A DNA stretch of 64,000 bases. It comes from Acidobacteriota bacterium (GTDB taxonomy: Bacteria; Acidobacteriota; Terriglobia; Acidiferrales; UBA7541). The notes beneath the pieces are model-generated. The model did not search any database. It saw only the letters and a program-made list of their open reading frames with translations, and was not told the DNA's origin. Positions 19,274 through 28,385 of this stretch are shown in pieces (the stretch's first letter is position 1; every line of letters starts with the position of its first letter). The stretch lies in contig JABCZR010000002.1 of the NCBI GenBank assembly GCA_013289585.1, forward strand, positions 62,001-126,000. The letters run 5' to 3'. The translations under genes and the position numbers were made by a program.

Positions 19274-20614
19274 CTAATTGTCCATCGGAGCTTGGAAAAC
19301 TTCGCCGGGCAGGACAAACCTTCCAGGCCTCGGAGCGGATTCCACGGCCGGCAGGTTCACTGGCTTCCGTTCCTGTCTTTCAGGAAAAGCCGCGCCATCG
19401 TCCGCGCGCAGCCGCTCCATCTTGATTCCCAGCGTGCGTTCCAGTTGGAACAGTTCCGACCGCTGCTCTTTCACAAACAGCGTCGAAGCTACTCCGTGTC
19501 CGCCGTTGCGGCCTGTACGTCCAACGCGGTGAATGAAGTTCTCCGCCACTTCCGGCAAATCGTAGTTGATAACGTGCGCGATGTCCTGCACGTGAATCCC
19601 GCGCGAGGCCAGGTCCGTCGCCACCAGCACCCGGAACCGGCCCTGCTGGAATCCCGTCAGCGCCGAAGTGCGCTGCGATTGCGAGCGGTCGCCGTGAATC
19701 ATGGCCGCCGAAAATCCCTTGCGATTCAGGCTCTCCGCAATGCGTTCTGTCCCGCGCTTGGTGCGCGCAAACACCAGGCACTTTCCCGTTTCCTTGGTCA
19801 GCAGGCGTTGCAGCATCTCCTGCTTGCGGTGCATGGCCACTTCGAACGCCTGCACGCGTACATTTTCCGATGGCTTCGACGTCGATCCGAACGTAAGCCG
19901 TACGGGGTTTCGCAGATAGTCCTTCACTACTCGCGCCATGTCGCCTTCCATCGTTGCGGAAAAGCACATCGTCTGGCGTTCCTTCGGCAGGATCGACACA
20001 ATGCGCCGAATCGCTGGGAGGAATCCCATGTCCAGCATACGGTCCGCTTCGTCGAGGATGAGGATGCGCAGCGCGTTGAAATGGAAAAGCCTGCGGTCAA
20101 GATAATCTTCGAGTCTTCCCGGAGTCGCCACAACCAGCCGCGCTCCTTTGCGAATCGCCTGGAGTTGCGCTCCTTCTGACAATCCACCAACGACCAGCGC
20201 CGCCGGAAGCAATTGCTTCCCGCGCAGCGCGTTAAATTGTTCCACGACCTGCATCGCCAGTTCGCGCGTGGGAACCAGCACCAGCGCCGTAATGCCCGGC
20301 GTCTTATCTGCGAGCAGCTTCTCGATTATCGGAATCAGGAAGGCCAGCGTTTTGCCGGTTCCCGTCTGCGCCGTCGCGATTACATCTTTGCCTTCCAGCG
20401 CCTGCGGAATTGCAGCAGCCTGCACCGGAGTCGGCGTGTTAAACCGTGATCCCGTCAGTCTCTCTTTCACATACGCAGAAATCTGCATCTCTGCGAATCG
20501 CACGGTAGCGCGTTCCAAAAGAGGTGCAGCAGCGCGCTCTACGACAGGTGCCGCGGCGCGTTCAGTCAGAGGCTCCGAGGAGCGCTCTGCTTTAACTTCA
20601 GAAACATTCAACAT
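19274..20614 (-). CDS. DEAD-box RNA helicase, RhlE-like
   Basis: The 446-residue protein has all core helicase motifs in order: Q-motif region TPVQAAAIP, motif I AQTGTGKTLAFL, Ia PTRELAMQ, motif II DEADRMLDMGF, SAT in motif III, and domain-2 motifs VATDLASRGIHVQD and HRVGRTGR. This identifies an ATP-dependent RNA helicase of the RhlE/CsdA group, acting in RNA decay, ribosome assembly or cold adaptation. The N-terminus before the Q motif carries an unusual tandem repeat of ERAAAP (about residues 18-38), and the C-terminus is short. It is a single gene; about 314 bases of free sequence lie upstream. Confidence 0.93.
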   Translation of the reverse strand: MLNVSEVKAERSSEPLTERAAAPVVERAAAPLLERATVRFAEMQISAYVKERLTGSRFNTPTPVQAAAIPQALEGKDVIATAQTGTGKTLAFLIPIIEKLLADKTPGITALVLVPTRELAMQVVEQFNALRGKQLLPAALVVGGLSEGAQLQAIRKGARLVVATPGRLEDYLDRRLFHFNALRILILDEADRMLDMGFLPAIRRIVSILPKERQTMCFSATMEGDMARVVKDYLRNPVRLTFGSTSKPSENVRVQAFEVAMHRKQEMLQRLLTKETGKCLVFARTKRGTERIAESLNRKGFSAAMIHGDRSQSQRTSALTGFQQGRFRVLVATDLASRGIHVQDIAHVINYDLPEVAENFIHRVGRTGRNGGHGVASTLFVKEQRSELFQLERTLGIKMERLRADDGAAFPERQERKPVNLPAVESAPRPGRFVLPGEVFQAPMDN

Positions 20615-20928
20615 TCAATATTGCTTTCTTGCTGGCAGAAGCCGTCGCGGTGCGCACACGAATTCTCGGGCGGCCGGCGGCTTGCTTTGCCAGTCTTATT
20701 TTAGATTACGCGTAAAACGTACGGAGGAAACTGGAGGCGGGGATACTCAGATCAAGCACTGCACCAGAGGGACCGCACAACACAACCGAGGTAGTAAGCG
20801 CAAAACCATAGTAACACATCTGCACCCGATCTCCTACCTCTATTCACGATCTTTGATTTCTCAGTTTCTATGCGGGCAACAACGCGGCGGGCAACTAAAG
20901 AGGCACTGCTCGAAAGCGGTTAGCGAAT
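20615..20928. other. intergenic region upstream of the DEAD-box helicase
   Basis: This 314-base stretch lies between the helicase start (minus strand) and the end of ybaB. It has no convincing gene. It should hold the helicase promoter and the end of the dnaX-ybaB transcript, but no clear hairpin with a T run was found. Cold-inducible helicases often have long 5' leaders, and the length would allow one. Confidence 0.5.
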
Positions 20929-21255
20929 CTAGAACAACCCCGGGATCTTCATCCCAGCAATTCCTGGAATACCACCGGTGAGGTTTTTCATCTGGTTGGC
21001 GAGTTCTTCATCCACGCGCCGCGATGCTTCATTCACCGCCGCGCGCACCAGGTCCTGCAGCATCTCCTGGTCTTTGCTCGCGAAAACGTCCGGCTCGATG
21101 CGCACATCAACAATCTGCTTCTGGCCGTTCATCTTTACGGTGACCATTCCGCCTCCGGACGAGGCTTCGATCGTCACGGAATTCACCTGCCTCTGCAGGT
21201 CTTCCTGCAGTTGCCGGAATCGCGAAAGCATCTGTTGGAGAGCGCTGACTTCCAT
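20929..21255 (-). CDS. ybaB: nucleoid-associated protein YbaB/EbfC family
   Basis: The 108-residue protein has the YbaB layout: an N-terminal helix with LQQMLSRFRQLQEDLQRQ, a strand pair VEASSGGGMVTVKMNGQKQIVDVRIEPDVF-like core (seen here in pieces as SSGGGMVTVKMNG and VDVRIEPDVF), and a C-terminal helix rich in Asn/Glu ending NLTGGIPGIAGMKIPGLF. YbaB dimers bind DNA and are encoded next to dnaX in most bacteria. Its ATG overlaps the dnaX stop (TGATG), so translation is coupled. Confidence 0.94.
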   Translation of the reverse strand: MEVSALQQMLSRFRQLQEDLQRQVNSVTIEASSGGGMVTVKMNGQKQIVDVRIEPDVFASKDQEMLQDLVRAAVNEASRRVDEELANQMKNLTGGIPGIAGMKIPGLF

Positions 21256-23054
21256 CAGGATTCCTCTTGCCGCCGTTTTACTTCGGAAATCTTTCCTCCG
21301 AAGCGCTGCAACATCGATCGCACCATCGGATCGCGCTCGAACTGCGCGCGCAATTCCTGCGTGGCGCTCGCCGCGCGCGACGAAGGCGCGGCTGCCGCTG
21401 CAACTCCTTCGAGTTTAGCACAGACGCGCACCGCTCGGCCCAGAGTCTTGCTCGATATGCTACGGATCTTCTCCAGCGAATCTCTTCCTTCGAGCATTTC
21501 CGCGAACGGCCGTTTCTCCGCTGGGAAATAAATTCGCAATTCCGCTCCTTCGAGCTCCCACCGGCTGCTCTGCTCGATCAGCTCTCCCAAAAATTTCTGC
21601 TGCGCCTGGATCGCCGCTTTGATTTCCATCATTTGCTCCGCGGTAATCCCGCTCACTTCCGCTACCGCGCCATTGCTCTTCGCCACTGAAATGGTTTTTT
21701 CTTCTTCACGTTCGATCTCTGCCGCCATCGGCGCAGCAATCGGTGATGCAAGAGCGGGTGCCACTGCCGCCGCAGCCGCGAAATTTGGAACAGAACTTTT
21801 TCCCGGCGGCACAAATCCGGTTGTCGCCGCTGGCGAACTCCCGGGACGCACCTGCGCTGGTATGGCGGAAGCAGACTGCGCCGCGCCCCGTGCCATTCCC
21901 GAATTCATCCCACCGCCCGGCGCCCCGCTCTTCAATTCCGCCAGCAACTCTTCCATCGGCGCAAGCCTCGAAGCATTGATCAGCCGCAACAATCCCATTT
22001 CCAGGTGCACGCGCGGATCGGGCTTCCTCCGCAGGTCATCATCCGTCTGCAATAAAATTTGGAAAAATCGCGTCAGGTCTTCTTCGCTGAATTGCGCCGC
22101 TGCTTTTGCCAGCGCCGGCCGCTGGTCCGGCGTCGCCGCAATCAACTCCGAATCCGCACCGCACACCCGCGCAATCAGCAGATTCCGCATGTGCCGGATC
22201 GCTTCCCGGCAAAAATGTTGCAGGTTGCGTCCCTCTTTCTGAAACGTGTGTACCAGGCCCAGTGCCCGGTCCGCCGATCCCGACGCGATTGCGCCCACCA
22301 GCTCTTCCAGCGCGTCATCCGGCACCACGCCCAGCAGTTCGCGCAGTTCCTTGTCTGGAATCGTGTCGCCGCAATACGCCCGCGCCTGCTCCAGCAGAGA
22401 CAACGCGTCGCGCAAGCTGCCCTCCGCTATCCGCGCAATCACCGCCATTGCGCCTGGCTCGATCTTCAGATTTTCTTTGCGCGCGATCTCTTCCAGCCGT
22501 CCCGTAATTTCCGCAAACGTCAGCGCCCGGAAATGAAAGTGTTGCGACCTCGACCGGATCGTATCCGCCAGATCCTCCGGCTGCGTTGTCGCCATCACGA
22601 AAATCACGCGGTCCGGCGGTTCCTCCAGAGTCTTCAAAAGTGCATTCGACGCCTCGCCCGTCAGCATGTGCGCTTCATCCAGGATTACAACTTTTCTTCT
22701 TGAAGCCGCCGGCGCATATCGCACCATCTCTCGCAACTCGCGAATCTGGTCGATCCCGCGGTTCGAGGCCGCGTCGATCTCAATCACGTCCAGCGAATTC
22801 CCGGCGGTAATCTCCTTGCACGAATCGCACACTCCGCAAGGCTCCGCCGTTGGCCCGTTCACGCAATTCATGGCTTTCGCCAGAATTCGCGCCGCCGTCG
22901 TTTTTCCCACGCCGCGCGCGCCGGAAAAAATATACGCATGCGCCACGCGGTCGTTCTTGATCGCGTTCGCCAGCGTTTCCGTCACGTGCTGCTGGCCCAC
23001 GAGATCTTTGAATGTCTGCGGCCGCCACTTGCGCGCTATGACTTGGTAGCTCAT
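21255..23054 (-). CDS. dnaX: DNA polymerase III subunit gamma/tau
   Basis: The 599-residue clamp-loader ATPase starts MSYQVIARKWRPQTF. It has Walker A GARGVGKTT, the four-Cys zinc module (CVN...CGVCDSC), Walker B VVILDEAHML, sensor 1 MATTQPEDL and the SRSQHF sensor region. Domain III follows to about residue 370. The tail (about 375-470) is Ala/Pro-rich and low in complexity, then a C-terminal domain with a conserved-looking helical end. No clear slippery A-run frameshift signal like that of E. coli dnaX was noticed. Next gene ybaB overlaps the stop by one base. Confidence 0.95.
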   Translation of the reverse strand: MSYQVIARKWRPQTFKDLVGQQHVTETLANAIKNDRVAHAYIFSGARGVGKTTAARILAKAMNCVNGPTAEPCGVCDSCKEITAGNSLDVIEIDAASNRGIDQIRELREMVRYAPAASRRKVVILDEAHMLTGEASNALLKTLEEPPDRVIFVMATTQPEDLADTIRSRSQHFHFRALTFAEITGRLEEIARKENLKIEPGAMAVIARIAEGSLRDALSLLEQARAYCGDTIPDKELRELLGVVPDDALEELVGAIASGSADRALGLVHTFQKEGRNLQHFCREAIRHMRNLLIARVCGADSELIAATPDQRPALAKAAAQFSEEDLTRFFQILLQTDDDLRRKPDPRVHLEMGLLRLINASRLAPMEELLAELKSGAPGGGMNSGMARGAAQSASAIPAQVRPGSSPAATTGFVPPGKSSVPNFAAAAAVAPALASPIAAPMAAEIEREEEKTISVAKSNGAVAEVSGITAEQMMEIKAAIQAQQKFLGELIEQSSRWELEGAELRIYFPAEKRPFAEMLEGRDSLEKIRSISSKTLGRAVRVCAKLEGVAAAAAPSSRAASATQELRAQFERDPMVRSMLQRFGGKISEVKRRQEES

Positions 23055-23250
23055 GCGAAGGTTTTCCGTTCTCAGTTTCTAGCGTTCGGTAAAGCAAAAA
23101 CTCTGTGCATCTCTTCCTATTTCTCACACTGACAATCAATAATCGACTGCCGTCAACGATTCTGAGCCACAGCGCAGGGAGAAATCATCAGCACACTAGT
23201 GTCTTTTCCGGCTGAAAACCAACAACCGACCATTCTAAACATTTTTCAGT

Positions 23251-23364
23251 GAGAGGAACTTCGGGTGATCTGCGGCACCCGAGGCGATCCCGGTACCGTT
23301 GCTCCCTTCCGGGCCTGGCGGGGTTCGCGGGACCTCGTTGCACAGAGCCCGAAGTTCCACTCTC
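23251..23364 (-). ncRNA. ffs: signal recognition particle RNA, small bacterial type
   Basis: Read on the minus strand, this stretch folds as one long hairpin: the ends pair (GAGAGTGGAACTTCGGG with CCCGAAGTTCCTCTC), and the apical part carries the SRP domain IV signature CCAGGCCCGGAAGGGAGCAA. This holds the GGAA tetraloop region and the asymmetric loop bound by Ffh. Length is about 114 nucleotides, like E. coli 4.5S RNA, without the Alu domain of the long type. The exact ends were set by the pairing. The gene lies upstream of dnaX on the same strand. Short ORFs across it are chance. Confidence 0.93.
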
Positions 23365-23515
23365 CGGCAGCCGCGCACATTTTCGCGGCTGCACGCAAAA
23401 GTTTAGCATAGCGACTGGAGCGCAGCCAGAAGGCGCAATCGCTGACGCTCGCGCCTCGCGTGCGCTAGGAGTGAGTTGGAATTTGAAATCTTTGAAAAGC
23501 GATTGATTTCGCTCG

Positions 23516-24028
23516 TCAGGATTTTGGTTTTGCAGCTGTCGCCGGAGTATCAGGTGGCAGCACCTCGGACGGATTCACCCAGTTCACCTTGAACGGGCCC
23601 ACTCCGAACACCTCCACGATCGTCTCGCCCTTATTCACGGCAAAATGCCTCATCTCTTTCGGCATCAGGATGAAGTTCCCCACATTCATCGTCTGCAGTT
23701 TGCTTTCGTCGAGCGTGTCGCCTGTTCCGACTAAGAACGCGCCCTTCAACACTGTCAGGTATTCATCCGTGGGATGCCAGTGCGCCGGCACTTTTGCGCC
23801 ATCCACGCATTTGAAGCGGATGACAAACTGCGCTCCTTCCGCGCTCGGATCACCCGCAACCGTAGCGATCTCGCACCCCTTGATGATCGGCGTCCATTTC
23901 AAATCGCCGTAGCGGACGATTTTATGCGCTTCCGTACCCTCTTTCTTGTCCTGACCGTAAATGGATACCGCACACACTGCCGCCGCTGCTATCACGAGAC
24001 ACGCTTTGATGAACTTGCTTTCTCCCAT
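23516..24028 (-). CDS. secreted cupin-domain protein
   Basis: The 170-residue product has a signal peptide (about residues 1-25, ending VSIYGQ) and a single cupin barrel. Motif 1 is visible as AHWHPTDEYLTVLKG with the metal ligands His, His and Glu, and motif 2 as EMRHFAVNKGE. A short Pro/Ala-rich tail follows. Secreted cupins of this kind are frequent in Acidobacteriota; they may be small dioxygenases, isomerases or binding proteins, and no specific reaction can be named. It stands alone, divergent from the glycine-zipper gene. Confidence 0.82.
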   Translation of the reverse strand: MGESKFIKACLVIAAAAVCAVSIYGQDKKEGTEAHKIVRYGDLKWTPIIKGCEIATVAGDPSAEGAQFVIRFKCVDGAKVPAHWHPTDEYLTVLKGAFLVGTGDTLDESKLQTMNVGNFILMPKEMRHFAVNKGETIVEVFGVGPFKVNWVNPSEVLPPDTPATAAKPKS

Positions 24029-24352
24029 GTCGCTCTCCTCCGTTGGAACAAACTCCGCAAACCATACTCCCGAGACCCATGAAGGGCAAGACCATAGGAG
24101 CTAACTCGTACTCGTCCAGCGGCTCCACTCGGCCCACCGCGTTAACCGAATGGACACAATTTCAAACACCCTCCATTCATCTTCCGGAATTCAGGTAACC
24201 TGCGCTCGGACGGACTTCCTCCTCGTCCACCTCGTGTTCGCCCGCGTCGAACGCAGGTCCGCTGCGCCAGCGGTCAGCACCCAGGCATCGCCTCGGTGCC
24301 ACCCCACGATACGGGGCCAAGCTTGCACGCACGTGCACGCAGGAGGAATTCA
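24029..24352. other. divergent intergenic region
   Basis: The 324 bases separate the cupin gene (minus) from the glycine-zipper protein gene (plus) and must hold both promoters. The plus-strand gene has a strong AGGAGGAAT ribosome-binding site at its right end. No gene or clear operator palindrome was seen. Confidence 0.5.
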
Positions 24353-25054
24353 ATGAAATCAGTCTTGTCGTTCGTATTGGCATTTGCATTGCTGTCCGCT
24401 ACCACCGCGCCGGTGACCAAAGCCGATCCTCGCCAGGTTTTGCAAGGCACCCAGATCCACCTCACCCTTCTGAACAGCATCAACACCGGCCTCGCGAAAG
24501 ATGGTGACCCCTTCATCGCCACTGTCGCCGATCCCGTTATGCTCGGCACCCAGATGTTGATTCCCGCGGGCACGCGCATCAACGGTGTCGTTGGCACCGT
24601 CGAGAAAGCCCGCCGCTTCTCCGTGTTCCGCGGCCAGGCCTACATCAACATCACTTTTCATTCCATGGAAGTTGACAGCCGCCTCATCCCCATCCAGATG
24701 AGCATCATCGCGTTCGAGCCTCCCCGAGGCCAGTTCAACGGCAAACAGCGAAGCGACGTCAAGATCGCTGAAGGTCAGGTTGTGCAGGAAAAGCATGACT
24801 TCAAGGGTGACATCATCGGCGGCACCATCGGCACCGGCGCGGGCTCCATCGTTGGCGCCATCTTCGGTAAAGTCGTGCAAGGCTTCGGCTTCGGCCTCGC
24901 TGGCAGCGCCGCCTACATCATGATTCGCAAGGGCAAGGAAGTGGAACTCCCGGCGCAAACGGGAATCCTCGTCCGCATGGACAACACCATCACCGTGCCG
25001 GGCGTTAGCGCCAGCAACACCGACACTCCGGCAGTAGCTGAAGTTCGCCAATAA
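24353..25054 (+). CDS. exported glycine-zipper protein
   Basis: The 233-residue protein starts at ATG 24353 behind AGGAGGAAT. It has a signal peptide (about residues 1-24). Then comes a domain that begins VLQGTQIHLTLLNSINTG and includes MLIPAGTRINGVVGTVEKA. A glycine-zipper helix follows (GGTIGTGAGSIVGAIFGKVV region, about residues 160-195), and the protein ends with VELPAQTGILVRMDN. The same begin and end motifs recur in the protein at 40977-41879, so the two are paralogues. The glycine zipper suggests membrane association or oligomerisation. No named family or function is known to me. Confidence 0.8.
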   Translation: MKSVLSFVLAFALLSATTAPVTKADPRQVLQGTQIHLTLLNSINTGLAKDGDPFIATVADPVMLGTQMLIPAGTRINGVVGTVEKARRFSVFRGQAYINITFHSMEVDSRLIPIQMSIIAFEPPRGQFNGKQRSDVKIAEGQVVQEKHDFKGDIIGGTIGTGAGSIVGAIFGKVVQGFGFGLAGSAAYIMIRKGKEVELPAQTGILVRMDNTITVPGVSASNTDTPAVAEVRQ

Positions 25055-25061
25055 TAAGAAA

Positions 25062-25099
25062 GCGCCGCGCCGGCACTCTCAGCCTGCCTCTCGCGGCGC
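25062..25099 (+). terminator. possible terminator hairpin
   Basis: An 8-bp inverted repeat (GCGCCGCG at 25062-25069 and CGCGGCGC at 25092-25099) encloses a 22-base loop, 7 bases after the glycine-zipper gene. No T run follows directly, so it may be a weak terminator or a 3' stabilising hairpin. Confidence 0.4.
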
Positions 25100-25190
25100 A
25101 TCTGTTCCTGTTTAGTTGGCCCGGAGCTTAACCCGCTGGGTCTGTAGTCTTTTTTGTCTCTGAGAGTTCTGCCTTAAGAGTTTGTCTTCA

Positions 25191-25802
25191 TTATTTCTTC
25201 GGGAAGTTTGGATCCGCCTTTACTTCGTTGATCTGCTTGGTGTGCCGCTCGCTGTGCGCCGCGATCAGCAGGATGAATTCATACCCATCCAGCTTCCCCA
25301 GCGGGCTCTCCATCACATGCTCGCGCAGTCCAGGCGTATTCTTCAGGAACTCTTCCGTCGTCGCCCGGCTCGCCTCGAAATGCTTGATCGAACCTTCCGG
25401 CGTCGAGAATCGGTTCGTCGGCACCAGGGGCTCCGGTGCCTGCGCCTTGTTGGTGCGGTCCGGGACCATCAGCAGCACCGCGGCATCCACTTTTTGCACG
25501 TCGCGTCCCGGCTCCCCTGCCGGCGCCAGCATCACCTTATCCTTAGTCACGCTCAGTATAAAATCTTCTGCTGCCGCGATGTGCTCCATCACTTGCGCCA
25601 CCGACCAGCGGTCCGGCGCCGGCTTGTAGTTCCACTGCGCCTCTGACAGTCCTTTCGTCGCCTCCAACACATTCTTCTTCGTCGATTCCAGGTACTGCAT
25701 CGCGTGGTCCTTGTCCGCCTGCGTCAGTTCCTGCGCTTGCGCCGTCGCCCCCGCCATTAAAAGCAAAGCAATCAACACCCCTGCCAGGGATCTCGTTCTC
25801 AT
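25191..25802 (-). CDS. exported DinB-family protein
   Basis: The 203-residue product has a signal peptide (residues 1-23, ending ATAQAQ) and a DinB four-helix bundle. Metal-ligand positions of DinB proteins are visible as His in VMEHIAAAEDF and in AAHSERHTKQI, with a first His-free helix. DinB proteins include thiol transferases and many of unknown role; secreted forms are common in Acidobacteriota. The start ATG at 25802 is preceded by an A/G-rich stretch. It is followed by free sequence and then, on the same strand upstream, the glycosyltransferase-like gene. Confidence 0.85.
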   Translation of the reverse strand: MRTRSLAGVLIALLLMAGATAQAQELTQADKDHAMQYLESTKKNVLEATKGLSEAQWNYKPAPDRWSVAQVMEHIAAAEDFILSVTKDKVMLAPAGEPGRDVQKVDAAVLLMVPDRTNKAQAPEPLVPTNRFSTPEGSIKHFEASRATTEEFLKNTPGLREHVMESPLGKLDGYEFILLIAAHSERHTKQINEVKADPNFPKK

Positions 25803-25958
25803 TTTTCTATTCTCCTTTTCTATTCTTTTCGGTTTGGGAAACGGGGGAAGGTTCTAGAACCCATTGCTCTTGACCTCGTGCCGCAACGAACTGTTCTTGC
25901 TCTTTCGCGGCTTGAGACGCCGTCAGTAGGAAAATGTAGCAGCCACTGCCGGCCCTGT

Positions 25959-27308
25959 CTATCTTTCCTCCAGCTCGCTGGAGGACCCTGCGGTTGCCGG
26001 CCGGAATCCCAATAACCTGCCGATCGCCACCGCCGCCAGCAGCAACACCACCGGATCGATGGGGTGCCGGTATCGCAGATTTGGATGAGTGACGTAATAC
26101 AGCCACGGAAAAAAAACCGGATAAGCTGCGGCTGGAAATGCGTATGGGCTGCGTCTCAGTATCAGCACCACGATTCCTGCCAAGCCTCCCAAACCCGCCA
26201 ACGTATTGCACACCAGCAGCACGCGCACCAGTTGCGTTTCGGCATGAATAAAGGACTCTACCGGGGTTGGCAGTCCTGTCCAGAACGTCACAATCCGGTC
26301 CCACGTCAGCTCCAAAAAGATTCCCGGATGCGCGCGGATGAATTCCATCGCCTTCCGTTTCTCCTCATCCATGAACCCCGTCTCTCCCAGCTTGAAGTAG
26401 CGGAGCAGTTCCATTTCCTTCGTGATCTTCGGCGGCCACACAAACTGCCGCGTCGCATAGTTATTGTTGTTCCCGATGTACAGCTCCAGTGGAAAATTCG
26501 AACGCAGCGGGACCAGCCGGTGAAATTGCACGTAATTCCTCACCGTCCATGGCACGCAGCACAAAAACGCGATCCCCGCCGCGGCCAGCGCCGGCCTCGC
26601 GACTCGCATCTTCATTTCCCGCCGCGCCCGGTACGCCGCCCAGCCCAGCAAAAATGGCAGCAGCGACCCTAGTGACGGGTTGGTCATCAACGTAAATCCC
26701 CACAGCAGCCCGTAGCCGCACCAGTCCCGCACCCGTTGCGATTCCGCCAGCTTCAGCGTCGCCCAAAAAATCGTCGCTCCCAGCAGCGTCGTCAAGCTGG
26801 TGTCCCACACCCATTCGAACGGCACCATCACGGCATTGGGAAACAGCGCCCACAGCCACGCCGCGCCGCTCGCCGCTCCAATTCCGGCGATCCGCTTCCC
26901 CGTATGAAATATCGCGATGCACACCGCCGACGAAAATAGCGCATTGAGAAAAAACACCGCGAAGAACGACCCGCGCGTCAGGATCCCAAACACGCGAAAC
27001 ACTCCCGCCACCAGCAGCGGATACACCGGCGTCAGCCAGGCCGTTGGTCCCGTCTCTTTTCCAAACGGCGAGCTGAATCCTTTTCCTTGCGACAGCGCCG
27101 ACGCGATATTCCCGGTCTCCTGCGCGAACGATGCCGGCGCCAGCATATCCTTGGGAATTTTGCGTTCCTGTATCCAGCCAAATCCCAGCCGTGCTCCCAG
27201 CGCCACGAAAAAAATCAAAGACAGCGACGTCGCCGCGGCAAGAAAGGCTCTTTTGACCGTGGATGTAGGACGAGAGAGGGCAGTTCTGTGGCCGGCCGGA
27301 GGGCTCAT
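25959..27308 (-). CDS. polytopic GT39-like glycosyltransferase or membrane protein
   Basis: The 449-residue protein has about ten hydrophobic segments. The first extracytoplasmic loop contains Glu and Gln rather than a clear Asp-Asp pair (FAQETGNIASALSQGKGF), and the C-terminus has the pattern HPNLRYRHPIDPVVLLLAA seen in Acidobacteriota members annotated as glycosyltransferase family 39. GT39/PMT-type enzymes move sugar from lipid carriers to proteins or lipids outside the cytoplasmic membrane. The donor and acceptor are unknown. It is a single gene on the minus strand. The family call is moderate because the catalytic loop is not textbook. Confidence 0.7.
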   Translation of the reverse strand: MSPPAGHRTALSRPTSTVKRAFLAAATSLSLIFFVALGARLGFGWIQERKIPKDMLAPASFAQETGNIASALSQGKGFSSPFGKETGPTAWLTPVYPLLVAGVFRVFGILTRGSFFAVFFLNALFSSAVCIAIFHTGKRIAGIGAASGAAWLWALFPNAVMVPFEWVWDTSLTTLLGATIFWATLKLAESQRVRDWCGYGLLWGFTLMTNPSLGSLLPFLLGWAAYRARREMKMRVARPALAAAGIAFLCCVPWTVRNYVQFHRLVPLRSNFPLELYIGNNNNYATRQFVWPPKITKEMELLRYFKLGETGFMDEEKRKAMEFIRAHPGIFLELTWDRIVTFWTGLPTPVESFIHAETQLVRVLLVCNTLAGLGGLAGIVVLILRRSPYAFPAAAYPVFFPWLYYVTHPNLRYRHPIDPVVLLLAAVAIGRLLGFRPATAGSSSELEER

Positions 27309-27370
27309 GGATGAACGTCAGTGACTCCGCAACTGCACTCCGGTAGCTTGCCATAAAATCATTCGAACCG

Positions 27371-28192
27371 TCAGCCCGCCGATTTCTTCGCCCGGCGTTC
27401 AACTTCTTCCTTGGAAACGGCCTCTTTGTGCGTTGCCACATACCACTGGTTTCCCCACGCATCCATCACTCCGCCGTTGCGCTCCCCGTAGAACTGGTCC
27501 TTGGGTTCCGACACCGAGTTGGCGCCGGCTTGCATCGCGCGCGCATACGTCCCATCCACGTCCGGTACGTACAGGTGCATCGTCACGCTACGAGGTCCCC
27601 ACTTCCCGTGCGCCTCGCTGCATTCCACCATTGAGTTGCCGATCCGCACCTTGGCGTGTCCCACGACGCCGTTCGCCGCCTCATTCCTCTGTACAACTTC
27701 TGCGTCAAAAGCTTTAGCCAGAAATTCCAAAAACTTCGCCGCATCTTTCACGCTCATCCCTGCCGTCACGCTGCGCAAACCCTCCGGTGCGAAATGTTTG
27801 CCCTCCTTATGGGTCGCGATATACCAATGATTGCCTGATGGATCCTGCACGCCCCCTTCGCGGTCCCCATATTCCATGTCGCTCGGTGCGTACAACGATT
27901 GCGCGCCCGCCTCCACGGCGCGCTTGTACACCTCATCCGCATGGGGGACATATAAATGTAGTCCCGCGAGCATGGCCTTCCATTCTTCCGCCGGGTCCGC
28001 CATTTCCAGCATTGAGTCCCCAATCCGCACCGAAGCGTGCCCGATCGTGCCGTCCTCCCGGCTCATTCGAAACGTCTCCTCCGCCCCGAACGCCTCCTTC
28101 AGGAACTCCAGTAATCGCGCCGTTCCCTTGCCCACCAGGTACGGCGTAAGCGAATGAAAACCTTCGGGAATGTAATTCGTTTGGCTGCTCAT
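27371..28192 (-). CDS. tandem VOC (glyoxalase-like) protein, PhnB type
   Basis: The 273-residue product starts at ATG 28192 (GAGGT upstream); the frame is open to 28321 but that part is not family-like. It contains two VOC domains of about 130 residues each. The halves repeat the same elements: FHSLTPYLVGKGTARLLEFL...FG, AKVRIGNSMVE / ASVRIGDSMLEM, HLYVPDVD / HLYVPHADE, and GNQWYVATHKE / GNHWYIATHKE. Such proteins bind small ligands or metals and act in resistance or ring cleavage; no substrate is evident. The clear internal repeat points to gene duplication and fusion. Confidence 0.88.
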   Translation of the reverse strand: MSSQTNYIPEGFHSLTPYLVGKGTARLLEFLKEAFGAEETFRMSREDGTIGHASVRIGDSMLEMADPAEEWKAMLAGLHLYVPHADEVYKRAVEAGAQSLYAPSDMEYGDREGGVQDPSGNHWYIATHKEGKHFAPEGLRSVTAGMSVKDAAKFLEFLAKAFDAEVVQRNEAANGVVGHAKVRIGNSMVECSEAHGKWGPRSVTMHLYVPDVDGTYARAMQAGANSVSEPKDQFYGERNGGVMDAWGNQWYVATHKEAVSKEEVERRAKKSAG

Positions 28193-28385
28193 GTTTACCT
28201 CGCGTGATTTCCATCGTGTGCTATCTGGTGCTTCGCGAGAGATTCTGACAAAGGGGCAGGGCATCGTATTGTAAAAATTTGAAGTGGCGGCCCGGGGGGA
28301 AGCACCTGTACATCCACCCATTCGTTCACCAAAAAATCGCAGCTAATAACCAACAACGGTCCTGCTCCGCCGCAGCGTGCTAGAT

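Noticed and set aside
23364-23392. Hairpin GCAGCCGCG / CGCGGCTGC next to the SRP RNA
   Set aside because: It has a stem of 9 bp but no T run and lies on the 5' side of the RNA gene, so it is not called a terminator.
23188-23506. Short frames across the SRP RNA
   Set aside because: The stretch folds as SRP RNA with its domain IV signature; the frames are chance.
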